A DNA stretch of 45,204 nt from Streptomyces longispororuber (GCF_014656095.1 NZ_BNBT01000059.1:1-45204), one strand, 5' to 3'. Counted from the stretch's first letter, positions 1 through 11,241 are shown. Notes: generated by a model from the sequence alone, not told the origin. Program-made: numbers and translations.

Positions 1-31
1 GTGGCCGGAAACCTTCTCGGTTTCCGGCCAC
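1..31 (-). terminator. Hairpin terminator after bldD
   Basis: A perfect 12-base-pair inverted repeat (GTGGCCGGAAAC and its complement) encloses a 7-base loop and lies 39 bases beyond the bldD stop codon. It has no T-tract, as is usual for terminators in this genus. It could serve both bldD and a convergent gene outside the window. Confidence 0.75.
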
Positions 32-69
32 CCCGGCGGCACGTTTCTGCTGAGGGCTCCCGAACGGGC

Positions 70-570
70 TCAGACTTCTTCGTGGGCGACGGCCCGGCGC
101 GCGTCCGCGTCCAGGACGCCCCAACTGATGAGCTGCTCGGTGAGCACCGAGGGCGACTGGTCGTAGATCACGGCGAGGGTGCGCAGGTCGTCCTGGCGGA
201 TGGAGAGCACCTTGCCGTTGTAGTCGCCGCGCTGCGACTGGATCGTGGCGGCGTACCGCTGCAAGGGGCCCGCCTTCTCGGCCGGGACGTGGGCCAGGCG
301 CTCCAGGTCCAGGACCAGCTTGGGCGGCGGCTCGGCGGCGCCGCCGGGCGGGGTGCCCGGAAGCAGTTCCTGCACGGGAACGCCGTAGAAGTCAGCCAGC
401 TCGGCAAGGCGCTGCACGGTCACGGCGCGGTCGCCACGCTCGTACGACCCCACCACGACCGCCTTCCAGCGCCCCTGGGACTTCTCCTCCACGCCGTGGA
501 GGGAAAGGCCCTGCTGGGTACGGATGGCGCGGAGCTTGGCCCCGAGCTGTTTGGCGTATTCGCTGGACAT
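70..570 (-). CDS. bldD: Developmental master regulator BldD
   Basis: BldD is the c-di-GMP-responsive repressor that keeps Streptomyces in vegetative growth and holds down sporulation genes. The 166-residue protein starts at MSSEYAKQ, behind GGGGAG at 5 bases; an upstream in-frame extension of 19 residues is not supported by family length. Residues 8-65 are an XRE-type helix-turn-helix (SLHGVEEKSQGRWKAVVVGS, then the ERGDR recognition region). The C-terminal c-di-GMP signature is complete: R114-G-D116 and R125-Q-D-D128, the residues known to bind the tetrameric ligand. Full length matches the family. The gene is transcribed divergently from the pyr operon and its promoter carries two BldD boxes, so autorepression is likely. 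The identification is secure. Confidence 0.98.
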   Translation of the reverse strand: MSSEYAKQLGAKLRAIRTQQGLSLHGVEEKSQGRWKAVVVGSYERGDRAVTVQRLAELADFYGVPVQELLPGTPPGGAAEPPPKLVLDLERLAHVPAEKAGPLQRYAATIQSQRGDYNGKVLSIRQDDLRTLAVIYDQSPSVLTEQLISWGVLDADARRAVAHEEV

Positions 571-618
571 ATAGCTCCCCGGACGCTGTGACAACGTGCG
601 GCTCCGCCGCGCGGCTTG

Positions 619-648
619 GTGACTCACTGTGAGGTTACGCAGCGTTAC
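619..648 (-). promoter_or_regulatory. Two abutting BldD boxes
   Basis: Positions 634-648 (GTTACGCAGCGTTAC) match the published BldD box NTNACNC(A/T)GNGTNAN at every fixed base. Positions 619-633 (GTGACTCACTGTGAG) match with one mismatch. The two 15-mers touch end to end. They cover the spacer, the -10 and the likely start point of the bldD promoter, which fits autorepression. Confidence 0.85.
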
Positions 649-661
649 TTGGCTGCGTCAA
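632..661 (-). promoter_or_regulatory. bldD promoter, sigma-70 type
   Basis: On the minus strand TTGACG (656-661) is followed after 18 bases by TAACCT (632-637). Both elements fit the HrdB-type consensus and lie about 60-90 bases upstream of the bldD start. The start point itself is inferred. Confidence 0.6.
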
Positions 662-774
662 GCCGAATGGGTCCGAGGGCCTCTTCCGGGGGGAGGTGAC
701 GGCCCGCGTTGCCGATGCTGGTACCGTGAAAGACGCTGTGGCGCCAGTCGGCGCACCTCAGCAGACATTCGACG

Positions 775-810
775 TCCTTTAAAGTCCGTCCCGTGAGGCG
801 GAGAAGGAGG
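775..810 (+). promoter_or_regulatory. Candidate PyrR-binding RNA loop over the pyrR ribosome site
   Basis: The leader reads GTCCCGTGAGGCGGAGAAGG at 788-807, close to the Bacillus PyrR-binding consensus ARUCCnGnGAGGCU...AAG. It can fold as TCCTT (775-779) with AAGGA (804-808), then CCG (786-788) with CGG (799-801), with a CC/GG-closed CGUGA loop. The AAGGA arm and following GG are the ribosome site AAGGAGG (804-810) of pyrR. Binding of PyrR-UMP would therefore be expected to hide the ribosome site, as proposed for mycobacterial pyr operons. Confidence 0.55.
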
Positions 811-819
811 TCCGTTTTC

Positions 820-1395
820 ATGGACACGCATGCCTCCGGTGTGCCGCGGCCCGTTCTCGAAGGCCCGGACATCGCACGGGTGTTGACCCGTATCGCCCAC
901 GAAATCGTGGAGCGCGCCAAGGGCGCCGACGACGTGGTGCTGCTCGGCATTCCGACCCGCGGCGTCTTCCTCGGCCGCCGGCTCGCCGCGAAGCTCGAGG
1001 AGATCACCGGCCGCAAGGTCCCCGTCGGCTCGCTCGACATCACGATGTACCGCGACGACCTGCGCATGCACCCACCGCGTGCGCTCGCCCGTACCGAGAT
1101 CCCCGGTGACGGCATCGACGGCCGCCTGGTCGTCCTCGTCGACGACGTGCTCTTCTCCGGCCGCACCATCCGTGCCGCCCTCGACGCCCTGAACGACATC
1201 GGCCGCCCGCGCGCGGTGCAGCTCGCCGTGCTCGTCGACCGCGGCCACCGGGAACTGCCCATCCGCGCCGACTACGTCGGCAAGAACCTCCCCACGTCGC
1301 TGCGGGAGACCGTCAAGGTCCAGCTCGCCGAGGAGGACGGCCGCGACGCCGTGCTGCTCGGTGCCAAGCAGGCCGCCCCGGCCGGCGAGCAGTAG
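820..1395 (+). CDS. pyrR: Pyrimidine operon regulator / uracil phosphoribosyltransferase PyrR
   Basis: PyrR is an RNA-binding attenuator or translational repressor of pyrimidine genes that senses UMP against PRPP; many members also convert uracil and PRPP to UMP. The 191-residue protein has the phosphoribosyltransferase type I fold with the PRPP loop at residues 105-117 (VVLVDDVLFSGRT) and the flexible-loop region DITMYRDDL near 73-81. I start at ATG 820 because GGAGG at 806-810 precedes it by 9 bases; the GTG at 793 lies upstream of that ribosome site. It is first in the operon, 131 bases before pyrB, and a PyrR-type RNA loop overlaps its own ribosome site, so feedback control of the operon is likely. 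Confidence 0.96.
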   Translation: MDTHASGVPRPVLEGPDIARVLTRIAHEIVERAKGADDVVLLGIPTRGVFLGRRLAAKLEEITGRKVPVGSLDITMYRDDLRMHPPRALARTEIPGDGIDGRLVVLVDDVLFSGRTIRAALDALNDIGRPRAVQLAVLVDRGHRELPIRADYVGKNLPTSLRETVKVQLAEEDGRDAVLLGAKQAAPAGEQ

Positions 1396-1526
1396 CCTCC
1401 GCCCTTCCCCGACGCACCCCGCCCCCCGCGGACCGTGCGCGCGCTGCCGCGCGCCCGCGTGCCCGCCGTCCGGCACGGGGCGCCGCCAGGCACCCGCACA
1501 CCCGTCATCCCTACGGAGCCCACCCG

Positions 1527-2507
1527 ATGATGCGACACCTCATCTCGGCCGCCGACCTCACCCGCGACGACGCCGTCCTCATCCTCGACACCGCGGAGGA
1601 GATGGCCCGCGTCGCCGACCGGCCGATCAAGAAACTGCCGACGCTGCGCGGCCGTACCGTCGTCAACCTCTTCTTCGAGGACTCGACGCGCACCCGGATC
1701 TCCTTCGAGGCCGCCGAGAAGCGCCTGTCCGCCGACGTGATCAACTTCAGCGCCAAGGGGTCGAGCGTCTCCAAGGGCGAGTCCCTGAAGGACACCGCCC
1801 AGACCCTGGAGGCCATGGGTGTCGACGCCGTCGTCATCCGGCACGGAGCCTCCGGCGCGCCGTACACACTCGCGAACTCCGGCTGGATCGACGCGGCCGT
1901 GATCAACGCCGGTGACGGCACCCACCAGCACCCCACGCAGGCCCTGCTCGACGCCTTCTCCATGCGCCGCCGCCTGGTCGGCAAGGACGCCGGGATCGGC
2001 CAGGACCTCACCGGCCGCCGCGTCACGATCGTCGGCGACATCCTGCACAGCCGCGTCGCCCGCTCGAACGTCGACCTGCTGCACACCCTCGGCGCCGAGG
2101 TCACCCTGGTCGCCCCGCCCACGCTGGTGCCGGTCGGCGTCGGGAACTGGCCGTGCGAGGTCTCCTACGACCTGGACCGGGTGCTGCCCAAGTCCGACGC
2201 CGTGATGATGCTGCGCGTGCAGCGCGAGCGGATGAACGCCGCGTTCTTCCCGACCGAGCGCGAGTACTCGCGCCGCTACGGCCTCGACGCCGAGCGGATG
2301 GCGAAGATGCCCGAGCACGCCGTCGTGATGCACCCCGGCCCGATGGTCCGCGGCATGGAGATCACCGCCGAGGTCGCCGACTCGCCCCGCTGCACCGTCG
2401 TGGAGCAGGTGGCCAACGGCGTCTCCATCCGCATGGCCGTGCTGTACCTGCTGCTCGGCGGCCAGGAGCCCGCCGCCGCCTCCCACCCCCGTACCGAGGA
2501 GAAGTAA
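1527..2507 (+). CDS. pyrB: Aspartate carbamoyltransferase catalytic chain
   Basis: PyrB joins carbamoyl phosphate to L-aspartate to give N-carbamoyl-L-aspartate, the committed step of de novo pyrimidine synthesis, in the cytosol. At 326 residues it has family length. The carbamoyl-phosphate motif STRTRISFE is at residues 53-61, the loop lysine region SKGESLKDT at 82-90, HPTQALLD at 135-142, and the aspartate-binding HPGPMVRGMEI near 275-285. The start is ATG 1527 behind ACGGAG; a second ATG follows directly at 1530 and could be used instead. The gap to pyrR is 131 bases of GC-rich sequence, and pyrC starts 4 bases after its stop. No pyrI regulatory-chain gene is present, which is normal for Actinobacteria. 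Confidence 0.97.
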   Translation: MMRHLISAADLTRDDAVLILDTAEEMARVADRPIKKLPTLRGRTVVNLFFEDSTRTRISFEAAEKRLSADVINFSAKGSSVSKGESLKDTAQTLEAMGVDAVVIRHGASGAPYTLANSGWIDAAVINAGDGTHQHPTQALLDAFSMRRRLVGKDAGIGQDLTGRRVTIVGDILHSRVARSNVDLLHTLGAEVTLVAPPTLVPVGVGNWPCEVSYDLDRVLPKSDAVMMLRVQRERMNAAFFPTEREYSRRYGLDAERMAKMPEHAVVMHPGPMVRGMEITAEVADSPRCTVVEQVANGVSIRMAVLYLLLGGQEPAAASHPRTEEK

Positions 2508-2511
2508 GACC

Positions 2512-3798
2512 ATGAGCAAGATCCTGATCCGCGGTGCGCGCGTACTCGGCGGCGAGCCGCAGGACGTGCTGATCGACGGTGCCGAGATCGCCGAGGTCGG
2601 CCAGGACCTCGCGGCCGACGGCGCCGAGGTCGTCGAGGCCGGCGGCAAGGTGCTGCTTCCGGGCCTCGTCGACCTGCACACGCACCTGCGCGAGCCGGGC
2701 CGCGAGGACTCCGAGACCGTCCTCACCGGCACCCGCGCCGCCGCCAGCGGTGGCTACACCACGGTGTTCGCGATGGCCAACACCTTCCCGGTCGCCGACA
2801 CCGCGGGCGTCGTCGAGCAGGTCTGGCGGCTCGGCAAGGAGTCCGGCTACTGCGACGTCCAGCCGATCGGCGCCGTCACCGTCGGCCTGGAGGGCAGGAA
2901 GCTCGCCGAGCTCGGCGCCATGCACGAGTCGGCCGCCGGGGTCACCGTCTTCTCCGACGACGGCAAGTGCGTCGACGACGCCGTGATCATGCGGCGCGCC
3001 CTGGAGTACGTGAAGGCCTTCGGCGGCGTCGTCGCCCAGCACGCCCAGGAGCCCCGGCTCACCGAGGGCGCCCAGATGAACGAGGGCGTCGTCTCGGCCG
3101 AGCTCGGGCTCGGCGGCTGGCCCGCCGTCGCCGAGGAGTCGATCATCGCCAGGGACGTGCTCCTCGCCGAGCACGTCGGCTCCCGCGTGCACATCTGCCA
3201 CCTGTCCACGGCGGGCTCCGTGGAGATCGTCCGCTGGGCCAAGTCCCGCGGCATCGACGTCACCGCCGAGGTCACCCCGCACCACCTGCTCCTCACCGAC
3301 GAGCTGGTGCGCAGCTACAACCCGGTCTACAAGGTCAACCCGCCGCTGCGCACGGAAGCCGACGTCATGGCGCTGCGCGAGGCCCTCGCCGACGGCACCA
3401 TCGACATCGTCGCCACCGACCACGCCCCGCACCCGCACGAGGACAAGGACTGCGAGTGGGCCGCGGCCGCCATGGGCATGGTGGGCCTGGAGACCGCCCT
3501 GTCCGTGGTCCAGCACACGATGGTCGACACCGGCCTGCTGACCTGGGCCGGCGTCGCCGAACGCATGTCCGTCAAGCCCGCCGAGATCGGGCGGGCGACG
3601 GGCCAGGGCCGCCCGGTCGCGCCCGGCGAGCCCGCCAACCTCACCCTCGTCGATCCGGCATACCGTGGCACCGTGGACCCCGCGGGCTTCGCCTCCCGGA
3701 GCCGCAACACCCCCTACGAGGGCCGCGAGCTGCCGGGACGCGTCACCCACACCTGGCTGCGGGGTCGGGCCACGCTCGTCGACGGGAAGCTCCAGTGA
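2512..3798 (+). CDS. pyrC: Dihydroorotase, class I
   Basis: PyrC cyclises N-carbamoyl-L-aspartate to dihydroorotate with a metal-activated water. The 428-residue length is that of the long class I (Aquifex/Bacillus) type, not the shorter E. coli type. Visible motifs are the metal-binding DLHTHLREPG (His56 and His58), HICHLST, the TPHHLLLTDE segment, and the catalytic ATDHAPH with Asp303. The start is ATG 2512, with GAGGAG inside the end of pyrB as ribosome site, which suggests coupled translation. Its TGA overlaps the GTG of the next gene (GTGA). In some bacteria class I dihydroorotase forms a complex with PyrB, and the adjacent genes would suit that, though this is inference. Confidence 0.97.
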   Translation: MSKILIRGARVLGGEPQDVLIDGAEIAEVGQDLAADGAEVVEAGGKVLLPGLVDLHTHLREPGREDSETVLTGTRAAASGGYTTVFAMANTFPVADTAGVVEQVWRLGKESGYCDVQPIGAVTVGLEGRKLAELGAMHESAAGVTVFSDDGKCVDDAVIMRRALEYVKAFGGVVAQHAQEPRLTEGAQMNEGVVSAELGLGGWPAVAEESIIARDVLLAEHVGSRVHICHLSTAGSVEIVRWAKSRGIDVTAEVTPHHLLLTDELVRSYNPVYKVNPPLRTEADVMALREALADGTIDIVATDHAPHPHEDKDCEWAAAAMGMVGLETALSVVQHTMVDTGLLTWAGVAERMSVKPAEIGRATGQGRPVAPGEPANLTLVDPAYRGTVDPAGFASRSRNTPYEGRELPGRVTHTWLRGRATLVDGKLQ

Positions 3799-4421
3799 CA
3801 CCGCACCTCCGCACCTCCTCCGCCCTGCCCCAGCTCGCCGCCGACGAGAAGTCGGCTCAGGTCACCGACTGGGCCGCCCGGCTCGGCTGGGTCGTCGGCA
3901 TCCTGCTCTTCATCGCGCTCGTCTACTGGCTGATGCGCGAGGGCTGGAAGTGGCGCGGCACCCTCCAGAGCGACCTGCCGGATCTCCCTGGCGTGCCGTC
4001 CGACCCCGGCCCGGTGAGACTGGAGCTGACCGGCCGCTACCACGGCTCCACCACGGCGGGCCAGTGGCTGGACCGCATCGTGGCGCACGGCCTGGGCACC
4101 CGCAGCCGGGTGGAGCTGACCCTGACCGACGCGGGCCTGGACGTGGTCCGCCCCGGGGCGCGGGACTTCTTCATCCCGAGGCAGGCCCTGCGCGAGGCCC
4201 GGCTCGACAAGGGCATCGCGGGCAAGGTCCTCGCCGAGGGCGGCCTGCTGATCGTCACCTGGGCCCACGGCGACAAGCTGCTCGACTCCGGCTTCCGCTC
4301 CGACCGCGCCGCCGAGCAGGCGGAGTGGGTCGAGACCCTCAACAACATGATCAACAGCACCGAGATCACCGGCGCCGGCGCCGCGATCGACAGCACGACG
4401 GAAACGGAAGGCGCACGATGA
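3795..4421 (+). CDS. Membrane-anchored PH-like domain protein in the pyr operon
   Basis: The 208-residue protein of unknown role starts at GTG 3795, overlapping the pyrC stop by 4 bases, and its TGA overlaps the carA ATG by 4 bases, so it is translationally locked into the operon. After a short polar N-terminus there is one hydrophobic segment, about residues 32-46 (VVGILLFIALVYWLM), followed by a basic patch and a soluble domain of about 150 residues rich in beta-strand-like stretches. The domain resembles PH-like proteins found at the same place, between pyrC and carA, in other Actinobacteria including mycobacteria. I cannot assign a reaction. It may tether or scaffold pyrimidine enzymes at the membrane, but that rests only on context. 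Confidence 0.85.
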   Translation: MTPHLRTSSALPQLAADEKSAQVTDWAARLGWVVGILLFIALVYWLMREGWKWRGTLQSDLPDLPGVPSDPGPVRLELTGRYHGSTTAGQWLDRIVAHGLGTRSRVELTLTDAGLDVVRPGARDFFIPRQALREARLDKGIAGKVLAEGGLLIVTWAHGDKLLDSGFRSDRAAEQAEWVETLNNMINSTEITGAGAAIDSTTETEGAR

Positions 4422-5552
4422 CGACCTCCACACGGGGAGCCACCAAGATCCCCGCCGTACTCGTCCTGGAGGACGGCCGAGTCTTCCGCGGCCGCGCCTA
4501 CGGCGCGGTGGGGGAGACCTTCGGCGAGGCCGTCTTCTCCACCGGCATGACCGGCTACCAGGAGACCCTCACCGACCCGTCGTACCACCGCCAGGTCGTG
4601 GTGATGACCGCCCCGCACGTCGGCAACACCGGCGTCAACGACGAGGACCCCGAGTCCCAGAAGATCTGGGTCGCGGGCTACGTGGTGCGCGACCCCGCCC
4701 GGGTGCCGTCGAGCTGGCGCTCGCGCCGCACCCTGGACGAGGAGCTGGCGCGCCAGGGCGTCGTCGGCATCAGCGGCATCGACACCCGCGCCCTCACCCG
4801 CCACCTGCGCGAGCGCGGCGCCATGCGCGTCGGCGTCTTCTCCGGCGAGGCCCTCGCGCCCGACGCCGAGCTGCTCGCCCGGGTGCAGGGGCAGCCCCAG
4901 ATGAAGGGCGCGGACCTGTCCGCCGAGGTCGCCACCAAGGAGGCGTACGTCGTCCCCGCGATCGGCGAGAAGAAGTTCACCGTCGCCGCGATCGACCTCG
5001 GCATCAAGGGCATGACCCCGCAGCGCATGGCCGAGCGGGGCATCGAGGTGCACGTGCTGCCCGCCACCGCGACCGCCGAGGACGTGTACGCCGTCGAGCC
5101 CGACGGGGTGTTCTTCTCCAACGGCCCCGGCGACCCCGCCACCGCCGAAGGACCCGTCGCCCTCATGCGCGAGGTCCTTCAGCGCGGCACGCCGCTGTTC
5201 GGCATCTGCTTCGGCAACCAGATCCTCGGCCGCGCCCTCGGCTTCGGCACGTACAAGCTGAAGTACGGCCACCGCGGCATCAACCAGCCCGTGCAGGACC
5301 GCACCACGGGCAAGGTCGAGGTCACCGCGCACAACCACGGCTTCGCCGTCGACGCGCCGCTCGACCGGGTCTCCGACACCCCCTACGGCCGCGCCGAGGT
5401 CTCCCACGTGTGCCTGAACGACCAGGTGGTGGAGGGGCTCCAGCTCCTCGACCGACCCGCGTTCAGCGTCCAGTACCACCCCGAGGCGGCCGCGGGCCCG
5501 CACGACGCCGCGTACCTCTTCGACCGTTTCACTTCCCTGATGGAGGGCCAGC

Positions 5553-5560
<8 letters not shown>
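4418..5560 (+). CDS. carA: Carbamoyl-phosphate synthase small (glutaminase) subunit
   Basis: CarA hydrolyses glutamine and passes ammonia through a tunnel to CarB for carbamoyl phosphate, which feeds both pyrimidine and arginine synthesis. The 380-residue protein has the CarA N-terminal domain (LVLEDGRVFRGRAYG at residues 14-28; FSTGMTGYQETLTDPSY after it) and a class I glutamine amidotransferase domain with nucleophile Cys264 (GICFGNQ) and the His354/Glu356 pair in YHPEA. The start is ATG 4418, an ATGA overlap with the upstream membrane-protein gene. Its end overlaps carB by 8 bases, so the two subunits are probably made in a fixed ratio by coupling. Confidence 0.97.
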
Positions 5561-8861
<3,301 letters not shown>

Positions 8862-8910
8862 GCGCTCCGCGGGTTGCGCTGCGCCCGGCGTCGTTCGTCC
8901 GCGACTCCGT

Positions 8911-8950
8911 CGTGGCTGGTCGCGCAGTTCCCCGCGCCCCTTCGGGGCGC
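8911..8950 (+). repeat. Dispersed Streptomyces GC-hairpin repeat, copy 1
   Basis: The segment has GGCTGGTCGCGC followed by a perfect 7-base-pair hairpin GCGCCCC-TTC-GGGGCGC (8934-8950). The last 21 bases (8930-8950) are identical to 31627-31647, and GGCTGGTCGCGC also recurs there. Elements of this kind are common between Streptomyces genes; their role is unknown. Confidence 0.7.
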
Positions 8951-8993
8951 ATCCGTACCGCAGCCGACTTCGCACGCTCGCCCAGCAACCCAT

Positions 8994-9023
8994 GAGGGGG
9001 ACACCGAACGCGGTGTCCCCCTC
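8994..9023 (+). terminator. Strong hairpin between carB and pyrD
   Basis: A perfect 13-base-pair stem (GAGGGGGACACCG) has an AACG loop. Its right arm ends 17 bases before the pyrD start, and the pyrD ribosome site GAGGA (9029-9033) follows within 6 bases. It may be a partial terminator that lowers pyrD-pyrF expression, or a structure affecting pyrD translation. Confidence 0.7.
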
Positions 9024-9040
9024 CTCATGAGGACTCCAGC

Positions 9041-10153
9041 ATGTACGTACTCTTCTTCCGGCTCTTCTTCCAGCGCATGGACCCCGAGCGCGCCCACCAC
9101 CTCGCCTTCGGCTGGATCCGGCTCGCCGCGCGCGTCCCCGTCCTGCGCACGTTCCTCGCCGCCGCGCTCGCGCCCCGCTACAAGGAGCTGCGCACCGAGG
9201 CCTTCGGCCTGCGCATGCACGGGCCCTTCGGGCTCGCCGCCGGGTTCGACAAGAACGCCGTCGCGATCGACGGCATGGCGATGCTCGGCTTCGACCACGT
9301 CGAGATCGGCACCGTCACGGGCGAGCCGCAGCCCGGCAACCCCAAGAAGCGGCTGTTCCGCCTGGTCCAGGACCGCGCCCTGATCAACCGCATGGGCTTC
9401 AACAACGACGGCTCGGCCGCGGTGGCCGCCCGCCTCGCCGCCCGCGAGCCCGTCTTCAAGGGCGTCGTCGGCGTCAACATCGGCAAGACCAAGGTCGTCC
9501 CGGAGGCCGAGGCCGCCGCCGACTACGTGAAGTCCACCGAGCGCCTGGCCCGCCACGCCGACTACCTCGTCGTCAACGTGTCCTCGCCCAACACGCCCGG
9601 CCTGCGCAACCTCCAGGCCACCGAGTCCCTGCGCCCGCTCCTGACGGCCGTGCGCGAGGCCGCCGACCGCAGCGTCGAGGGCCGCCGCGTCCCGCTGCTC
9701 GTGAAGATCGCGCCCGACCTGGCCGACGAGGACGTCGACGCGGTCGCCGACCTCGCCGTCGAACTCGGCCTCGACGGCATCATCGCCACCAACACGACCA
9801 TCGCCCGCGAGGGCCTCGGCCTCGTCTCCGACCCGGCGCTCACCGCCGAGACCGGCGGACTCTCCGGCGCGCCCCTGAAGGAGCGCTCCCTGGACGTCCT
9901 GCGGCGCCTCTACGCGCGCGTGGGCGACCGGATCACCCTCGTGGGCGTCGGCGGCGTCGAGACCGCCGAGGACGCCTGGCAGCGCATCCTCGCCGGCGCC
10001 ACCCTGGTGCAGGGTTACAGCGCCTTCGTCTACGAGGGCCCGTTCTGGGCCCGCGCGATCCACAAGGGGCTCGCCGCCCGGCTCGCCGCCTCCCCGTACG
10101 CCACGCTCGCCGAAGCGATCGGCGCCGACACGCGAAAGGCCTCCACCGCATGA
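9041..10153 (+). CDS. pyrD: Dihydroorotate dehydrogenase (quinone), class 2
   Basis: PyrD oxidises dihydroorotate to orotate with FMN and passes electrons to the membrane quinone pool. The 370-residue protein has the class 2 N-terminal extension (about residues 1-45, amphipathic, rich in F, R and L) that docks on the membrane and admits quinone. FMN and substrate motifs are GLAAGFDKNA, GTVTGEPQPGNPKKRLFR, NRMGFNNDG, the catalytic-serine segment NVSSPNTPGLRNLQ, TNTTIAREG, and the phosphate-binding GVGGVETAEDA / GATLVQGYSAF. The start is ATG 9041 with GAGGA 7 bases before it. It overlaps pyrF by 4 bases (ATGA). The strong hairpin in front may separate its expression from carAB. Confidence 0.97.
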   Translation: MYVLFFRLFFQRMDPERAHHLAFGWIRLAARVPVLRTFLAAALAPRYKELRTEAFGLRMHGPFGLAAGFDKNAVAIDGMAMLGFDHVEIGTVTGEPQPGNPKKRLFRLVQDRALINRMGFNNDGSAAVAARLAAREPVFKGVVGVNIGKTKVVPEAEAAADYVKSTERLARHADYLVVNVSSPNTPGLRNLQATESLRPLLTAVREAADRSVEGRRVPLLVKIAPDLADEDVDAVADLAVELGLDGIIATNTTIAREGLGLVSDPALTAETGGLSGAPLKERSLDVLRRLYARVGDRITLVGVGGVETAEDAWQRILAGATLVQGYSAFVYEGPFWARAIHKGLAARLAASPYATLAEAIGADTRKASTA

Positions 10154-10995
10154 GCCATCAGGAACCCTTCGGTACGCGGCTGCGCCACGCCATGGACACC
10201 CGCGGCCCGCTCTGCGTGGGCATCGACCCGCACGCCTCGCTCCTGGCCGCGTGGGGCCTGGACGACGACATCCAGGGCCTGGAGACCTTCACGCGCACCG
10301 TCGTGGAGGCCCTCGCCGACCAGGTCGCCGTCTTCAAGCCACAGGCGGCCTTCTTCGAGCGCTTCGGCTCGCGCGGCGTCGCCGTCCTGGAGCGGGCCGT
10401 CGCCGACCTGCGCGCCGCGGGCGGCCTCGTCGTCATGGACGCCAAGCGGGGCGACATCGGCTCCACCATGGCCGCGTACGCTGAGGCCTTCCTGCGCCCG
10501 GGCGCGCCGCTGTTCTCGGACGCCCTGACGGTCTCGCCGTACCTCGGCTACGAGTCCCTGCGGCCCGCCGCGGACCTGGCCCGCGAGAGCGGCGCGGGCC
10601 TGTTCGTGCTCGCCCTGACCTCCAACCCGGAGGGCGCGGAGGTGCAGCGCGCGCAGCGCGCCGACGGGCGCACGATCGGCGCGACCATGCTGGCGCACCT
10701 CGCGCGCGAGAACGCCGGGGCCGAGCCCATGGGCTCCTACGGCGCGGTGGTCGGCGCCACCCTCGGCGACCTGTCCTCCTTCGACCTCGCCATCAACGGC
10801 CCGCTCCTCGCCCCCGGCATCGGGGCGCAGGGCGCGACCCCCGCCGACCTGCCCCGCGTCTTCGGCGCGGCCGTGCGCAACGTCGTACCGAACGTGAGCC
10901 GCGGCGTGCTCACGGCGGGCCCCGACGCGGGGGCGCTGCGCGGGGCGGCCGCGCGGTTCGCGGACGAGGTACGGCGGGCGGTCGGCGGGGCGTAA
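10150..10995 (+). CDS. pyrF: Orotidine 5'-phosphate decarboxylase, type 2
   Basis: PyrF decarboxylates OMP to UMP, the last step of the de novo route. The 281-residue length and the motif DAKRGDIGSTMAAYA place it in the type 2 family common in Actinobacteria and Myxococcota. The Lys-Asp charge network is carried by DAKRGDIGST, and GIDPHASLLAAWG and VSPYLGYESL are the other recognisable blocks. The start is ATG 10150, overlapping the pyrD stop (ATGA), so translation is coupled. It ends the pyr operon; no pyrE (orotate phosphoribosyltransferase) gene lies in this window, so that step must be encoded elsewhere. The following 246 bases hold the mihF promoters. Confidence 0.96.
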   Translation: MSHQEPFGTRLRHAMDTRGPLCVGIDPHASLLAAWGLDDDIQGLETFTRTVVEALADQVAVFKPQAAFFERFGSRGVAVLERAVADLRAAGGLVVMDAKRGDIGSTMAAYAEAFLRPGAPLFSDALTVSPYLGYESLRPAADLARESGAGLFVLALTSNPEGAEVQRAQRADGRTIGATMLAHLARENAGAEPMGSYGAVVGATLGDLSSFDLAINGPLLAPGIGAQGATPADLPRVFGAAVRNVVPNVSRGVLTAGPDAGALRGAAARFADEVRRAVGGA

Positions 10996-11103
10996 CCGTC
11001 CCGAACTGACACGTTGTTTACGCGACACCCGGCCAAATCCGGGGCATTTTGTCCGGTATGCCTGGCTCGACAGAGGCTGACCTGGACTTTTCGCTTGTTC
11101 TCG

Positions 11104-11194
11104 CTGACTCCGGCGGCCATGGCCGCTAGTCTCCGAGCAGAGCCAACGGGCAAGCGCGTTGCACGTTGCTCCCCTGGTGTGGGGCGACTAGGTT
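11104..11194 (+). promoter_or_regulatory. Two tandem promoters for mihF
   Basis: P1 is CTGACT (11104-11109), 17 bases, then TAGTCT (11127-11132). P2 is TTGCTC (11166-11171), 17 bases, then TAGGTT (11189-11194). Both -10 elements fit the TAGRRT-like vegetative consensus. A perfect 14-base palindrome GCGGCCATGGCCGC (11113-11126) fills the P1 spacer up to its -10 and could be an operator. Confidence 0.5.
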
Positions 11195-11241
11195 CCTCAC
11201 CGGTCCGTATCCGACAGTTCGATCTTCGAGGTGACGTAGGC

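Noticed and set aside
709..727. TTGCCG and TACCGT as a pyrR promoter
   Set aside because: Spacing is only 7 bases, and no other well-spaced pair was found, so the pyrR promoter remains unplaced.
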